Source: Gemmatimonadota bacterium (GTDB lineage Bacteria; Gemmatimonadota; Gemmatimonadetes; Gemmatimonadales; Gemmatimonadaceae). Taken from it: a DNA stretch of 64,000 nucleotides. Shown one piece after another: positions 33,666 to 42,457 of the stretch; within the stretch, counting starts at the first letter, position 1; the number at the start of each line of letters is the position of its first letter. The translations under genes were made by a program, and so were the position numbers. The notes beneath the pieces are model-generated. The model was not told the DNA's origin and made no database searches. It saw nothing but the letters and a program-made list of their open reading frames with translations. The stretch lies in contig JAQBQB010000025.1 of assembly GCA_028287235.1 (NCBI GenBank), positions 62,001 to 126,000 of the forward strand. Reading direction: 5' to 3'.

Positions 33666-35480
33666 ATGCGTCGCACCGCGCTATTCGTAGCCGCCGTCAT
33701 TTTCGCCGGCACGTTCGCCCACGTCGCGTTGGCTCAGCAGGTCGACACACGGTCGATCCCGGCGAAGAGCAAATACAACCTCCAGAGCTTCGCCGGTAAG
33801 CGCCCGCTCACCCGCGCCGAGCGGACGAACTTCACGGAGACGTCGCACTACGACGACGTCATCGTGTTCATCGATTCGCTGAAAAAGCTCGGCGCCAAGA
33901 TCGCCACCGGCTCGATCGGGAAGACCGGCGAAGGACGCGATCTGCCGTACGTAATCGCGTCGCGCCCGCTGATCACGACGCCCGCCGAAGCCAGGCGGCT
34001 CGGCCGGCCCGTGGCGTACATCCAAGCGAACATCCACGCCGGCGAAGTCGAAGGGAAAGAAGCGATGCAGTCGCTCCTGCGCGACCTGCTCTTCGACAAG
34101 AAGAAGAACGTGCTCGACTCCGTGGTGTTGATCGTGCAGCCCATCTACAACGCCGACGGCAACGAGAAATGGGCGCCGCAGGCGAAGAACCGCGGCGCGC
34201 AGCTCGGGCCCGAGATGGTGGGCACGCGCCAGAACGCGTCGGCGACCAACCTGAACCGCGACTATGTCGCGGCCACGGCGCCCGAGACGCGCGCCTCGCT
34301 CGCGATGCTCAACGAGTGGACTCCCGATCTGTTCATGGATCTCCACACGACCGACGGCAGTGTGCACGGCTACGCGCTCACCTACTCGCCGTCGCTCACG
34401 CCCACCGCCGTGAACGTTCTTCCGTACACGGCGAAGACGATGCTCCCGGTCATTCGCCATCGGATGCTCGCCCGCGACGGGTTCGAGGTGCAGGACTACG
34501 GCGACTTCAGCCGCACGCGTACGGGAACGCCGGGTGGCGCGCCCGGCGGAGCGCTCGGCGGCGGCGGCTTTGGGCGGGGCGGCGGTCGAGCTGCGGGCCC
34601 GTCGCTCGAGCAGATCATCGCCGATTCGATTCCCACGAGCGGCTGGGTGTTCTCCACCTACGAGCCCTTCCCGCGCTACGGGTCGAACTACTATGGCCTG
34701 CGGAACCGCATCTCGATTCTCAGCGAAGCGTTCTCGCACGATCCCTTCGACCGCCGCGTCGCGTCGACGTACGACTTCGTGAGCGAGATCCTGTCGTATC
34801 TCGCCGAGCACAAGAAGGAGATCATCGCGCTCGGCAAGGAGGGCGACGCGAAGGTCGCATCGTGGGCGAAGAACCCCGGCTCGTCGCCGCCGCTCGCGCT
34901 CGAGTCGCGCATGGACACCACGCGCATCGAGGACGTACGCGTGGAGGTCGTCACGCCGCTCACCGACAGCAGTCAGCGCGAACCGGGCATGGGCATGCGC
35001 AAGCGTACCGGCGTGATCAAGCTCGTGCGCATGCCGGTGATGGCGAGCTTCACGCCGACGTTGACGAGCACGCTCCCCTATGCCTACGCGTTCGACGCGA
35101 AGACGGCCGCCGCGATTGTACCCATTTTGAAGATTCATGGTATAACTGTGGAGCAGGTCGACGCGCCTGGCAGCGTCACCGCGCAGTCGTTCGCGGTGGA
35201 CACGGTCATGGATCGCGGGCGCTCCGAGACGCCGCGCACGATGAAGGACGTCGGTGGTCGGTGGAACGAACCGGCGGCGCGAACGTTGCCCGCCGGATCG
35301 TACATCGTGCGTGCCGGACAGCCGTTCGGCCTGCTCGCGTTCTATTTGCTCGAGCCCCAGAGCGACGACGGGCTCGCGCAATGGAGCTACTACGACAACA
35401 TTCTCGCGCCGCACGACCAGTTTCCGGTCGTTCGCGTCACCAAGCCCGCGACCATTCGCACGCACGTCGTCCGAAACTGA
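33666..35480 (+). CDS. M14 family zinc carboxypeptidase-like protein, exported
   Basis: A 604-residue protein with signal peptide (LFVAAVIFAGTFAHVALAQQ). Zinc ligands are the H and E of NIHAGEVEGKEA and the H of DLHTTDGSVHGY; the general-base glutamate lies in ISILSEAFSHD. A glycine-rich insert near residues 285-305 (TPGGAPGGALGGGGFGRGGG) splits the domain. A C-terminal beta region follows. ATG 33666 has GGGGAA upstream and is preferred over ATG 33648. Its TGA shares a base with the start of proline dehydrogenase (TGATG), so peptide cleavage and proline use may be linked. Confidence 0.88.
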   Translation: MRRTALFVAAVIFAGTFAHVALAQQVDTRSIPAKSKYNLQSFAGKRPLTRAERTNFTETSHYDDVIVFIDSLKKLGAKIATGSIGKTGEGRDLPYVIASRPLITTPAEARRLGRPVAYIQANIHAGEVEGKEAMQSLLRDLLFDKKKNVLDSVVLIVQPIYNADGNEKWAPQAKNRGAQLGPEMVGTRQNASATNLNRDYVAATAPETRASLAMLNEWTPDLFMDLHTTDGSVHGYALTYSPSLTPTAVNVLPYTAKTMLPVIRHRMLARDGFEVQDYGDFSRTRTGTPGGAPGGALGGGGFGRGGGRAAGPSLEQIIADSIPTSGWVFSTYEPFPRYGSNYYGLRNRISILSEAFSHDPFDRRVASTYDFVSEILSYLAEHKKEIIALGKEGDAKVASWAKNPGSSPPLALESRMDTTRIEDVRVEVVTPLTDSSQREPGMGMRKRTGVIKLVRMPVMASFTPTLTSTLPYAYAFDAKTAAAIVPILKIHGITVEQVDAPGSVTAQSFAVDTVMDRGRSETPRTMKDVGGRWNEPAARTLPAGSYIVRAGQPFGLLAFYLLEPQSDDGLAQWSYYDNILAPHDQFPVVRVTKPATIRTHVVRN

Positions 35481-36415
35481 TGCTTCGCTCAACTCTGCTC
35501 TATCTCTCGAACCAGCCGACGGTCTTCCGCTTCGTTCGGAACAACAAGCTGGCAAAAAGATTCGCCTCGCGCTTCGTCGCCGGCGAAACGCTCGACGAGG
35601 CGCTCACCGCGGTCCGCGTCCTCAACGCCAAGGGCATCAGCGCGTCACTCGACTTGCTCGGCGAGAGCGTCACGAACGAGCGCGAGGCGCGCGCCGCGGC
35701 CAATGCATATCTCGGGATCCTCGACCGGATCCAGCAGCAGAAGCTCGACGCGAACGTGTCGGTGAAGCTCACCGCGATGGGCCTCGACATCTCCGAAGAG
35801 CTGTGCGTGGCGATCATGCACGACGTGCTCGGACGCGCACAGGCGTACAACACGTTCGTTCGCCTCGACATGGAGGCGAGCCCGTACGTCGAGCGCACGC
35901 TACGGCTGTTCTACGACCGTCTGTACCCGGCGTACAAGGACAACGTCGGCATCGTGCTGCAGAGCTATCTCTATCGCACCTGGTCGGACGTAGAGCGTGC
36001 CATTCAGACCCGCGCGCGCGTGCGCATCTGCAAGGGCGCGTACAAGGAGCCGGCCGCCGTCGCATTCCCGGACAAGCAGGAAGTCGATCAGAATTACGTG
36101 AAGTGCATGCAGGCGCTGATGGAGCAGGGACACTATCCCGGTATCGCCACGCACGACCCGGCGATCATCGACGAGGCCAAGCGCTGGGCGAAGTCACACG
36201 GCATCGATGCGTCGCGCTTCGAGTTTCAGATGCTGTACGGCGTGCGCCGCGACCTGCAGGAGCAGCTCGTCCGTGAAGGTTACCGCATGCGCGTGTATGT
36301 TCCATTCGGGACGCAGTGGTACCCGTATCTCATGCGCCGCCTCGCCGAGCGCCCCGCCAACGTGGCGTTCATCACCGGCAACGTCGTGAAGGAAATGATC
36401 GGTAGGAAGTCGTGA
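35480..36415 (+). CDS. Proline dehydrogenase (monofunctional)
   Basis: A 311-residue PRODH barrel of single-domain type, FAD-dependent, oxidising proline to pyrroline-5-carboxylate. Key segments are NVSVKLTAMGLDIS, VRLDMEASPYVERTL, GIVLQSYLYRT, RICKGAYKEP, GIATHDP and the C-terminal EFQMLYGVRRDLQ...VYVPFGTQWYPYLMRRLAERP that carries the conserved arginines for substrate carboxylate. No P5C dehydrogenase is in the window. It is translationally coupled to genes on both sides (TGATG upstream, GTGA downstream). Confidence 0.94.
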   Translation: MLRSTLLYLSNQPTVFRFVRNNKLAKRFASRFVAGETLDEALTAVRVLNAKGISASLDLLGESVTNEREARAAANAYLGILDRIQQQKLDANVSVKLTAMGLDISEELCVAIMHDVLGRAQAYNTFVRLDMEASPYVERTLRLFYDRLYPAYKDNVGIVLQSYLYRTWSDVERAIQTRARVRICKGAYKEPAAVAFPDKQEVDQNYVKCMQALMEQGHYPGIATHDPAIIDEAKRWAKSHGIDASRFEFQMLYGVRRDLQEQLVREGYRMRVYVPFGTQWYPYLMRRLAERPANVAFITGNVVKEMIGRKS

Positions 36416-36816
36416 AGTCCCATGCGCAGCATCGCCAGCCCGATCACTCGAAAGGCGACGAGTCGACGATCGGCGGCTACTCTGCGGTCCACGATCGGCC
36501 CGCGGCGTTCGAGGGAAGCGACGGCTACTCCTACAGCGTCGAGCTGATCGTCGAGGAGACGGGCGACGCCGAGGCGGTGTGGGGCGGCTTCATTCTGTTC
36601 GTCAAATGGGGACGGCTTGGCGCGCAGAGCCCCGAGGGCCACGTCGAGAGCGACTATCTCGTCCACGCCGACACCGAGGCCGACGCGCGCACTCAGCTCG
36701 GACAGATCTCGCTCGCCGCCGTGAAGACGCTTCTCGACCAGTTGGTCGCCGAGCGATCGGGCGGCCGGGAACGCCCGTGGTGGGACGCGATGCGCGACGA
36801 GAGCGTCGAATCGTGA
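36412..36816 (+). CDS. Hypothetical protein between proline dehydrogenase and rsgA
   Basis: A 134-residue acidic protein without signal peptide. Its middle reads YSYSVELIVEETGDAEAVWGGFILFVKWGRLGAQ, which looks like beta strands, followed by a helical region HADTEADARTQLGQISLAAVKTLL. I do not recognise a family. It overlaps both neighbours by GTGA, so it belongs to the M14/PRODH/rsgA operon. It starts with GTG 36412. Confidence 0.7.
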   Translation: MKSHAQHRQPDHSKGDESTIGGYSAVHDRPAAFEGSDGYSYSVELIVEETGDAEAVWGGFILFVKWGRLGAQSPEGHVESDYLVHADTEADARTQLGQISLAAVKTLLDQLVAERSGGRERPWWDAMRDESVES

Positions 36817-37796
36817 CCGGCGAGGCGCTCGTCCACGGCGTCGTCGTGAGCGGCACGGGTGGCGTGTGGCAAGTGCGCACCGACGACGGCGAGACCATAG
36901 AGGCGTCGATGCGCGGTCGTTTAAAGAAATCTAACAGCGGCAAGCGGGCCGACGGCTCGCTGCGGCGCGACACGATCACCGCCGCGGCGCAGGTGCTCAA
37001 GCTCGCGGTGGGCGACGACGTGCATCTCGAGCGTGATTCGCCCGCCGACGCGTGGGCCATCGGGGAGATTCTGCCGCGCCGCTCGCAGCTCGCGCGCCGC
37101 GCGCCTGGCGGCGGGCAGGGGCAGCGCATCGTTGCCGCCAACGTCGATCAGGTGGTCGTGATGTTCGCCGCGGCCAAGCCCGAGCCGCATCCGCGCATGC
37201 TCGACCGCTTTCTCGTCATCGCCGAGGGGAACGACCTGCCGGCTCGGATCATCATCAACAAGGTGGACCTCGTGGGCGAGCAAGCGGCCCACGACCGGTT
37301 CGATGCGTATCAGCGCGCCGGCTACCCCGTGCACTACACCGCGGTGAAGAGCGGCGTGGGGCTCGAGGAGGCGCGCGCCATGCTCGCCGGCCGTCGCTCG
37401 GTGCTCACCGGCCCGTCGGGCGTCGGCAAGTCGTCGCTGTTGAACGCGCTGTTCCCCGGCGCGAATCTGCGCGTGGGCGCGATCAGCGAATCGGTGAACA
37501 AAGGGCAGCACACGACCGTCGGCGCGTTGATGCTCCCGTTGCCGGGCAGCGACGGCGGCTACGTGATCGACACGCCAGGGTTGCGCGAAGTGGGTCTGTG
37601 GGCGCTCGACGCCGAGCAGTTGGACCGTTGCTTCCCCGAGATTCGCTCGCATCGCGACCAGTGCCGCTTCGCGGATTGCAGCCACATCGTGGAGCCCGAT
37701 TGCGCCGTGCGCGAGGCGGTGCAGAGCGGCGAGATCAGCGCGGCGCGGTACGACAGCTACCTCAAGCTGCTCGACGAGATCCAGAGTGGACAGTAG
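36813..37796 (+). CDS. rsgA: Small ribosomal subunit biogenesis GTPase RsgA
   Basis: A 327-residue circularly permuted GTPase that checks late 30S assembly. It has an N-terminal OB-fold, then G4 NKVD before G1 GPSGVGKSSLLNAL, G2 with KGQHTT and G3 DTPG, in the permuted order typical of RsgA. A C-terminal zinc knuckle reads CRFADCSHIVEPDCAV. It starts at GTG 36813 overlapping the upstream stop. A basic insertion (RLKKSNSGKRADGSLRRD) follows the first strands of the OB domain. Confidence 0.95.
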   Translation: MTGEALVHGVVVSGTGGVWQVRTDDGETIEASMRGRLKKSNSGKRADGSLRRDTITAAAQVLKLAVGDDVHLERDSPADAWAIGEILPRRSQLARRAPGGGQGQRIVAANVDQVVVMFAAAKPEPHPRMLDRFLVIAEGNDLPARIIINKVDLVGEQAAHDRFDAYQRAGYPVHYTAVKSGVGLEEARAMLAGRRSVLTGPSGVGKSSLLNALFPGANLRVGAISESVNKGQHTTVGALMLPLPGSDGGYVIDTPGLREVGLWALDAEQLDRCFPEIRSHRDQCRFADCSHIVEPDCAVREAVQSGEISAARYDSYLKLLDEIQSGQ

Positions 37797-37875
37797 AAGA
37801 ACTGGGCTGGGCTGGCATCCCGTACCGAGTCAATCAAATCCATCGGGCCATTCACCCTTCCGTCGAGCGCTCATC

Positions 37876-38844
37876 ATGCGCGCCAGCCTCGTTCTCTCAT
37901 CGATGCTCGCCGTCTCCGCACTCGGTCGCGCGGGCGCACAATGTTCGCCCGCCACACAAAAGCTGATCGCCGACCTCCGCTACGACGAGGCCCGCGCGCA
38001 GACGGATGCGCTGATCAAGCAGAATGGCTCGGACGACGCCGCGCTCCATTGCATGGGCACGATCTACATTCAGATGGACAAATCGAACGATGCGATCGAG
38101 TGGTTCGAGAAGGCCGTCAAGGCGAACGACGCCAGCTCCGTGCACCACCTCTGGCTGGCGAACTCGCTTGGCGACCAGGCCAACCACACGAGCAAGATTA
38201 AGCTCCCCTTCCTGGCGCGGCGAATCAAAGGCGAGTTCGACAAAGCCGCGCAGCTCGATCCCACGTCCATCGACGCGCGCCACGGCCTGATTCAATTTTA
38301 CTCGCAGGCCCCCGGTGTGATGGGCGGAAGCATGGACAAGGCGAAGGAACAGGCGCGCGAGATCGGTAAGCTCAACGCGATGCGCGGCCACTTCGAGATG
38401 GCCAACCTGCTCGGCCGCGAAAAGGACACGAGCGGTGTCGAGCGCGAGATGAAGGCAGCCGTCGCCGCCGCGCCGGACAGCATCGTTGCGCCGCTCACAC
38501 TGGCCGCGTTTTACGCGAATGAAAAACGGTGGCCCGACGCCTTCGCCATTTACGACCGCATCATCAAGGAGAAGCCCGGCGAGATGATGGGGCACTTTCA
38601 GTACGGGCGTGCGGCGGCGATCTCCGGCGAGAATCTGGAACGCGGCGCCACCGAGCTGAAATACTATCTCGCCAACGCTTCCAAAGACGCGCCCATCGTC
38701 ACCGTGGCCGGCGCACACTGGCGCCTCGGCATGATCGCCGAGAAGCAGGGGAAGAAGGACATTGCGCGATCGGAGTACCAGACGGCGCTGTCCATCAATC
38801 CCAAGAACACAGATGTGAAGAAGGCTCTAGAGGCGCTCAAGTAG
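37876..38844 (+). CDS. Exported TPR repeat protein
   Basis: A 322-residue protein with signal peptide (VLSSMLAVSALGRAGAQ) and several TPR units (ALHCMGTIYIQMDKSNDAIEWFEKAVK; HWRLGMIAEKQGKKDIARSEYQTALSINPKNTDVKKALE). It is probably periplasmic. ATG 37876 is preferred; an upstream reading from 37786 would place 30 charged residues before the signal peptide. It ends near a TTTAGGG-containing hairpin shared with the convergent GntR gene. Confidence 0.87.
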   Translation: MRASLVLSSMLAVSALGRAGAQCSPATQKLIADLRYDEARAQTDALIKQNGSDDAALHCMGTIYIQMDKSNDAIEWFEKAVKANDASSVHHLWLANSLGDQANHTSKIKLPFLARRIKGEFDKAAQLDPTSIDARHGLIQFYSQAPGVMGGSMDKAKEQAREIGKLNAMRGHFEMANLLGREKDTSGVEREMKAAVAAAPDSIVAPLTLAAFYANEKRWPDAFAIYDRIIKEKPGEMMGHFQYGRAAAISGENLERGATELKYYLANASKDAPIVTVAGAHWRLGMIAEKQGKKDIARSEYQTALSINPKNTDVKKALEALK

Positions 38845-38845
38845 C

Positions 38846-38891
38846 AGGGTTTAGGGTCTAGGGTTTAGGGATCCCCGATACCCTAAACTCT
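38846..38891. terminator. TTTAGGG-repeat hairpin between convergent genes
   Basis: The stretch contains AGGGTTTAGGG twice (38847 region partially and 38860-38870), and CCCTAAACTCT at 38881-38891 pairs with the second copy. The stem is about 11 bp with one G-T pair and a 10-base loop. No T-run follows on either strand. It lies between two converging genes, so it may end transcription from both sides. Confidence 0.4.
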
Positions 38892-38894
38892 GCT

Positions 38895-39671
38895 CTACCA
38901 CGACCCGCGTTCGCCGGCCACCGCAATGACCTTGCTGAGTCGATCCGCCGCGTGCCGCCAGTTCACCTGCACCGCGAGCTCGGCGTCGTCCGCGCGTCCT
39001 TCATCGATCGCCGCAATGATGATGTCGTGCTCGTACACCGACGTCCGGATGTCGCTCGTCAGCATGCTGATGTACATGCGGATGTAGCGCTCCGCCTGCG
39101 GCTTCACCGCGTCGTGCAGCGCGAGCAGGCGCGGGCCGCCGCTCGCTTCGACGATGCGCCGGTGAAAGCGCTCGTCGGCCTCGTAGAAGGTGCCGTGATT
39201 GATCGGCACCACTTTCCCGGCGCGCTGAAACTCGCCGTTCAGCGATTTGAGATCGCGCACGAGGTTGCGGCGATCGGCCTGCGACATGAGTCCCGCCGCG
39301 CGCGCGCCCATGCCCTCGAGCGCACCGACGATGTTCAACAACTCGTACACGTCGTCGCGCGTGAGCGGCGCCACCGTGAGGCGCGACTGCTGCGCACCCG
39401 GCGATCCCATCACGTAGCCTTCCTGCTGCAACCGCTGCAGCGCTTCGCGCACCGGCGTGCGGCTCACGCCGAGCCGCGTCGCGATCTCCGTTTCGACGAT
39501 GCGGCTTCCCGGCGCAAGGAGCCCTTGCACGATCAGATCGCGCAATCGGGCATACACCTGCTCCGGCCGTGAGCCGTGCGGCGCGTCGGCCGCGCTCCCC
39601 ATGGGAAGCTCGACGGCGGTTCCGTCACCGACCATCGTGACGCGCGCGGCAGTCTTTCGGGCAGCAGTCAT
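38895..39671 (-). CDS. GntR family transcriptional regulator with FCD domain
   Basis: A 258-residue regulator: winged HTH at about 40-105 (QVYARLRDLIVQGLLAPGSRIVETEIATRLGVSRTPVREALQRLQQEGYV) and an all-helical FCD ligand domain with likely metal ligands in DERFHRRI, HDAVK and EHDIIIAAI. FadR/VanR-like proteins sense small organic acids. Low-complexity residues 1-35 are extra. No matching catabolic operon is adjacent, so its targets are unknown. The ATG is at 39671. An ACAC-C-GTGT palindrome in its upstream region might be its operator. Confidence 0.9.
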   Translation of the reverse strand: MTAARKTAARVTMVGDGTAVELPMGSAADAPHGSRPEQVYARLRDLIVQGLLAPGSRIVETEIATRLGVSRTPVREALQRLQQEGYVMGSPGAQQSRLTVAPLTRDDVYELLNIVGALEGMGARAAGLMSQADRRNLVRDLKSLNGEFQRAGKVVPINHGTFYEADERFHRRIVEASGGPRLLALHDAVKPQAERYIRMYISMLTSDIRTSVYEHDIIIAAIDEGRADDAELAVQVNWRHAADRLSKVIAVAGERGSW

Positions 39672-39797
39672 GTGAGTCGCAATATACCGACACCGTGTGA
39701 AACGAGCAGCACTCAGTTTGTGTCAACCGTTGCTGCCGTCGCTCACCGGCGCGACATTCAAAGCGACCATGAAGCGATTCCATTGTCCGGTGCCGGC

Positions 39798-40061
39798 ATG
39801 AGCTGGGCGCTCAACGAATTCTTCTCGGCCGTCGAGGAGGAGTTCGGCGTCCCGATCGGCGAGGCCGACGACCGCTTCCTCGAGACGCCGGGATCGGTCA
39901 TCGACTTCGTCGTCGAGAACTCGTCCCCGTCGGACGGGCTGGACGACGAGGAGTACCGCGATCACATCGCCGGCGTCGTGGGGGAGATCATGGCGCGCAC
40001 CCTCGGCATCACGCGCTACACCGAAGACTCGCGCTTCTTCCAGGACCTGCGCGTCCGGTGA
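39798..40061 (+). CDS. Small acidic ACP-like protein coupled to DNA polymerase IV
   Basis: An 87-residue acidic protein, ALNEFFSAVEEEFGVPIGEADDRFLETPGSVIDFV. This resembles the last two-thirds of an acyl carrier protein (helix II ending EEEFGV-I, then the T-G-x(2)-DFV helix) but without the phosphopantetheine serine in a DSL motif. ATG 39798 is likely; the gene ends inside the GTGA start of the polymerase. A carrier function is doubtful; it may be a degenerate, protein-binding relative. Confidence 0.6.
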   Translation: MSWALNEFFSAVEEEFGVPIGEADDRFLETPGSVIDFVVENSSPSDGLDDEEYRDHIAGVVGEIMARTLGITRYTEDSRFFQDLRVR

Positions 40062-41275
40062 CCGCGCGGCGGATTCTCCTCGCCGACGCCGACGCGTTCT
40101 TCGTCGCCGTCGCGCGGATGGTCGATCCCGAGGGCGCGGGGAAGGAGCCGCTGCTCATCGTGGGCGGAACGCGCGAGAGCCGCGGCGTGGTCTGCTCGGC
40201 ATCATACGAAGTCAGAAAATACGGCGTCCGCTCGGCGATGCCCATTTCGCGCGCGCTGCGCCTCTGCCCGCAGGCCATGTGCGTGCCCGTGCCGCGCCGC
40301 GTGTGCGGCGAGAAGAGCAGCGAGATACGATCGGTACTCGACCGGTACGCGCCGCTGGTCGAGGGCGCGAGCATCGACGAGTGGTACATGGACTTGGGCG
40401 GCACGGAGAAGCTCTACAACGACGAGCCGCTCGCGGTGACGGCGAAACGAATTCGCGACGCTGTGACCGACGCCACGAAGCTTTCCATATCGATCGGCGG
40501 CGGAACGTCGAAGCTCGTCGCAAAGCTCGCGGTGGAGCGCGCCAAACCAAAACCGGGGACGGGCGCGACCGGAGTGCACATCGTCGAACCTGGCGACGAC
40601 GGGCGGTTTCTCTCGACCTTCGATCTATCTGACATTCCTCTGATCGGCCCGCGCTTTCAGGAACGGCTCGCGAAGCTCGGCATGCACAAGGTGCCCGACG
40701 TCCTGCAGTACGACGCCGCGACGCTCAGCCAGTGGCTCGGTGAGCGCGAAGCGGAATGGTTGTACAATCGCGTGCGCGGCATCGATCACAGCGAGCTCGA
40801 ACCGCACGGCGACGCAAAAAGCATCAGCCGGGACGACACGTTTCCAGCCGACATCAACGATGACGAGGAATTGGGCCGCGAGCTCCTCGCGCTCGTCACG
40901 CGCGCCGCCATGGACCTCCGCAGCGACGGTCTCACCGCGCGAACGATCACCGTTCGCATTCGCGACTACGACTTCAAGACGCGCCAGGCGAGCCGCACGC
41001 TCGATGCGCCGGTCATCTCGGACCGCGTGATTCTCGAAGTCGCCCACATGCTCCTCGCGAAGCTGCGCGCCGCGCGGCGAGTTCCGGCGCGGTTGCTGGG
41101 CGTGGGACTGTCGTCGCTCACCGTCGATTCGACGGCGGACCAGCTCACGCTCTTCGAGCAGCGCGATCGCACGATCGACGAGACCGACCGCGATCGCGTG
41201 CTGGCGCGGACGGTCGATCAGGTGCGGGCAAGGTTCGGCGACAAGGGGATCTTTCCCGCTGGGCTCGCGGACTAG
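40058..41275 (+). CDS. dinB: DNA polymerase IV (Y-family)
   Basis: A 405-residue translesion polymerase. The palm motif I is LLADADAFFVAV, and motif III is ASIDEWYMDLGG with a Trp where most enzymes have Ala or Cys. The helix-hairpin-helix FDLSDIPLIGPRFQERLAKLG and the little-finger domain follow. The C-terminal QLTLF is a beta-clamp-binding motif. It starts at GTG 40058, coupled to the small ACP-like gene. The Trp in SIDEWYMD is near the active site and may alter lesion preference; that is inference. Confidence 0.9.
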   Translation: MTARRILLADADAFFVAVARMVDPEGAGKEPLLIVGGTRESRGVVCSASYEVRKYGVRSAMPISRALRLCPQAMCVPVPRRVCGEKSSEIRSVLDRYAPLVEGASIDEWYMDLGGTEKLYNDEPLAVTAKRIRDAVTDATKLSISIGGGTSKLVAKLAVERAKPKPGTGATGVHIVEPGDDGRFLSTFDLSDIPLIGPRFQERLAKLGMHKVPDVLQYDAATLSQWLGEREAEWLYNRVRGIDHSELEPHGDAKSISRDDTFPADINDDEELGRELLALVTRAAMDLRSDGLTARTITVRIRDYDFKTRQASRTLDAPVISDRVILEVAHMLLAKLRAARRVPARLLGVGLSSLTVDSTADQLTLFEQRDRTIDETDRDRVLARTVDQVRARFGDKGIFPAGLAD

Positions 41276-42027
41276 GGCGCGACGATCGGTACCCGCGGCG
41301 CCGGCTGACGGTCTTCGCCGCGCAGCTTCTCGGCGACCGCCGTGGTCGAGTCGTGCGAGGCGGAGAGGTAGCGAAGCGGATCGATCGGCGTGCCGTGCAT
41401 CATCACCTCGAAGTGCACGTGCGGGCCCGTCGCCAAGCCACTCGAGCCAACGGTGGCGATCGCCTGCCCAGCGTGCACCCGCTGGCCAACGCGCACAAGC
41501 GCTTCGCGACAGTGACCATACAGCGTCGTAACACCACCGGTATGCGTCAACTCAACTGTCAGCCCGTCGCCCATCTTCCAGCCGACGAAGGTCACCGTGG
41601 CAACGGCCGGCGCCACGATCTTCGTCCCGAACGGCGCCGTCAGGTCCACGCCGCGATGGGGGCGAAAGATCTGGAGCAGCGGATGGAAGCGCGAGCGGGT
41701 GAACTGGCTCGTCACCAGCCCGGCCACCGGCATGATCATATCCGGCGCGGAATCCACCCGGGCAGCGTCGTAGAGCACCTGGGTGCGCAGCACGTGCACG
41801 GTGTCGTGCAGCGTGAGGATCATCTGCTGCGCGGCCGCCAACTGGTCCGCGGTCGCCACCACGCTGGTCGCGTTCGCGGCCGCCCAGATACTTGCCGAGA
41901 TGAACGCGACCACGGTAACCGAGCTCACCGTCTTGACGGTACGCTCGGCCACGGAGACGCGACGCATCCGCCCCCCTGGCTCGGGGGGAACCAGGATGAG
42001 CGTCCATTTTCGGCGCGGGACGCGCAC
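41272..42027 (-). CDS. M23 family metallopeptidase, membrane-anchored
   Basis: A 251-residue LytM-type peptidase. One helix spans about 30-52 (VKTVSSVTVVAFISASIWAAA), then a short coiled segment, then the M23 domain with HRGVDL and HVHFE zinc motifs and GHC. It is expected to cut peptide crosslinks in peptidoglycan in the periplasm. It lies 4 bases after the bactofilin gene, an arrangement known from shape-control loci (CcmA/Csd1, BacA/LmdC). It overlaps the dinB stop by 4 bases in convergent orientation. Confidence 0.9.
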   Translation of the reverse strand: MRVPRRKWTLILVPPEPGGRMRRVSVAERTVKTVSSVTVVAFISASIWAAANATSVVATADQLAAAQQMILTLHDTVHVLRTQVLYDAARVDSAPDMIMPVAGLVTSQFTRSRFHPLLQIFRPHRGVDLTAPFGTKIVAPAVATVTFVGWKMGDGLTVELTHTGGVTTLYGHCREALVRVGQRVHAGQAIATVGSSGLATGPHVHFEVMMHGTPIDPLRYLSASHDSTTAVAEKLRGEDRQPAPRVPIVAP

Positions 42028-42031
42028 GTGC

Positions 42032-42457
42032 CTATCCGTTCAGCGCCGCCGACGAACGGTTCCGGGCGATCTCGAGGCGCGGCATCTCCCCCGCTTCCGC
42101 GTTGCGATGATCGACGTCGATGTGGCCGTGCACCGTCGCGCCCTCGTGGAGCAGCATGGCGATCGCCATGATGTCGCCCCGGACCGAGGCCGACGACTGT
42201 AGCTCGACGCGGCCGTCGGACGTGATGTTACCTTCAATGATGCCCCCGACGATGACCTCGCGGGCTTCAATGTCTCCGACCACGACACCCTTCGCGCCGA
42301 TGATCATCGTGCCGGCCCGCTGGAGGCGGCCTTCGAGCCGTCCATCGACTCGGATCGTTCCTTGAGTATTGATCTCGCCGCGAATGACCATCTGCTCGTC
42401 GACGACTGAATAACCGGTCGGTTCGGGCACGGCGGAACGGCGGGCAAAGAGCGTCAT
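42032..42457 (-). CDS. Bactofilin family cytoskeletal protein
   Basis: A 141-residue bactofilin (DUF583): MTLFARR leader, then beta-helical repeats VIRGEINTQGTIRVDGRLEG, KGVVVGDIEAREVIVGGIIEGNI and HEGATVHGHIDV. It polymerises without nucleotide and scaffolds local cell-wall synthesis. ATG 42457 is preferred to the upstream ATG that would add 43 residues lacking repeat character. It is probably co-transcribed with the M23 peptidase. Confidence 0.92.
   Translation of the reverse strand: MTLFARRSAVPEPTGYSVVDEQMVIRGEINTQGTIRVDGRLEGRLQRAGTMIIGAKGVVVGDIEAREVIVGGIIEGNITSDGRVELQSSASVRGDIMAIAMLLHEGATVHGHIDVDHRNAEAGEMPRLEIARNRSSAALNG

Noticed and set aside
33681-35555. 624-residue reading frame antisense to the M14 peptidase
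   Set aside because: Shadow of a strongly GC-biased gene; no recognisable motif.
38846-38891. True telomere or replicon end suggested by TTTAGGG repeats
   Set aside because: Only two or three units inside a continuous gene-dense chromosome.
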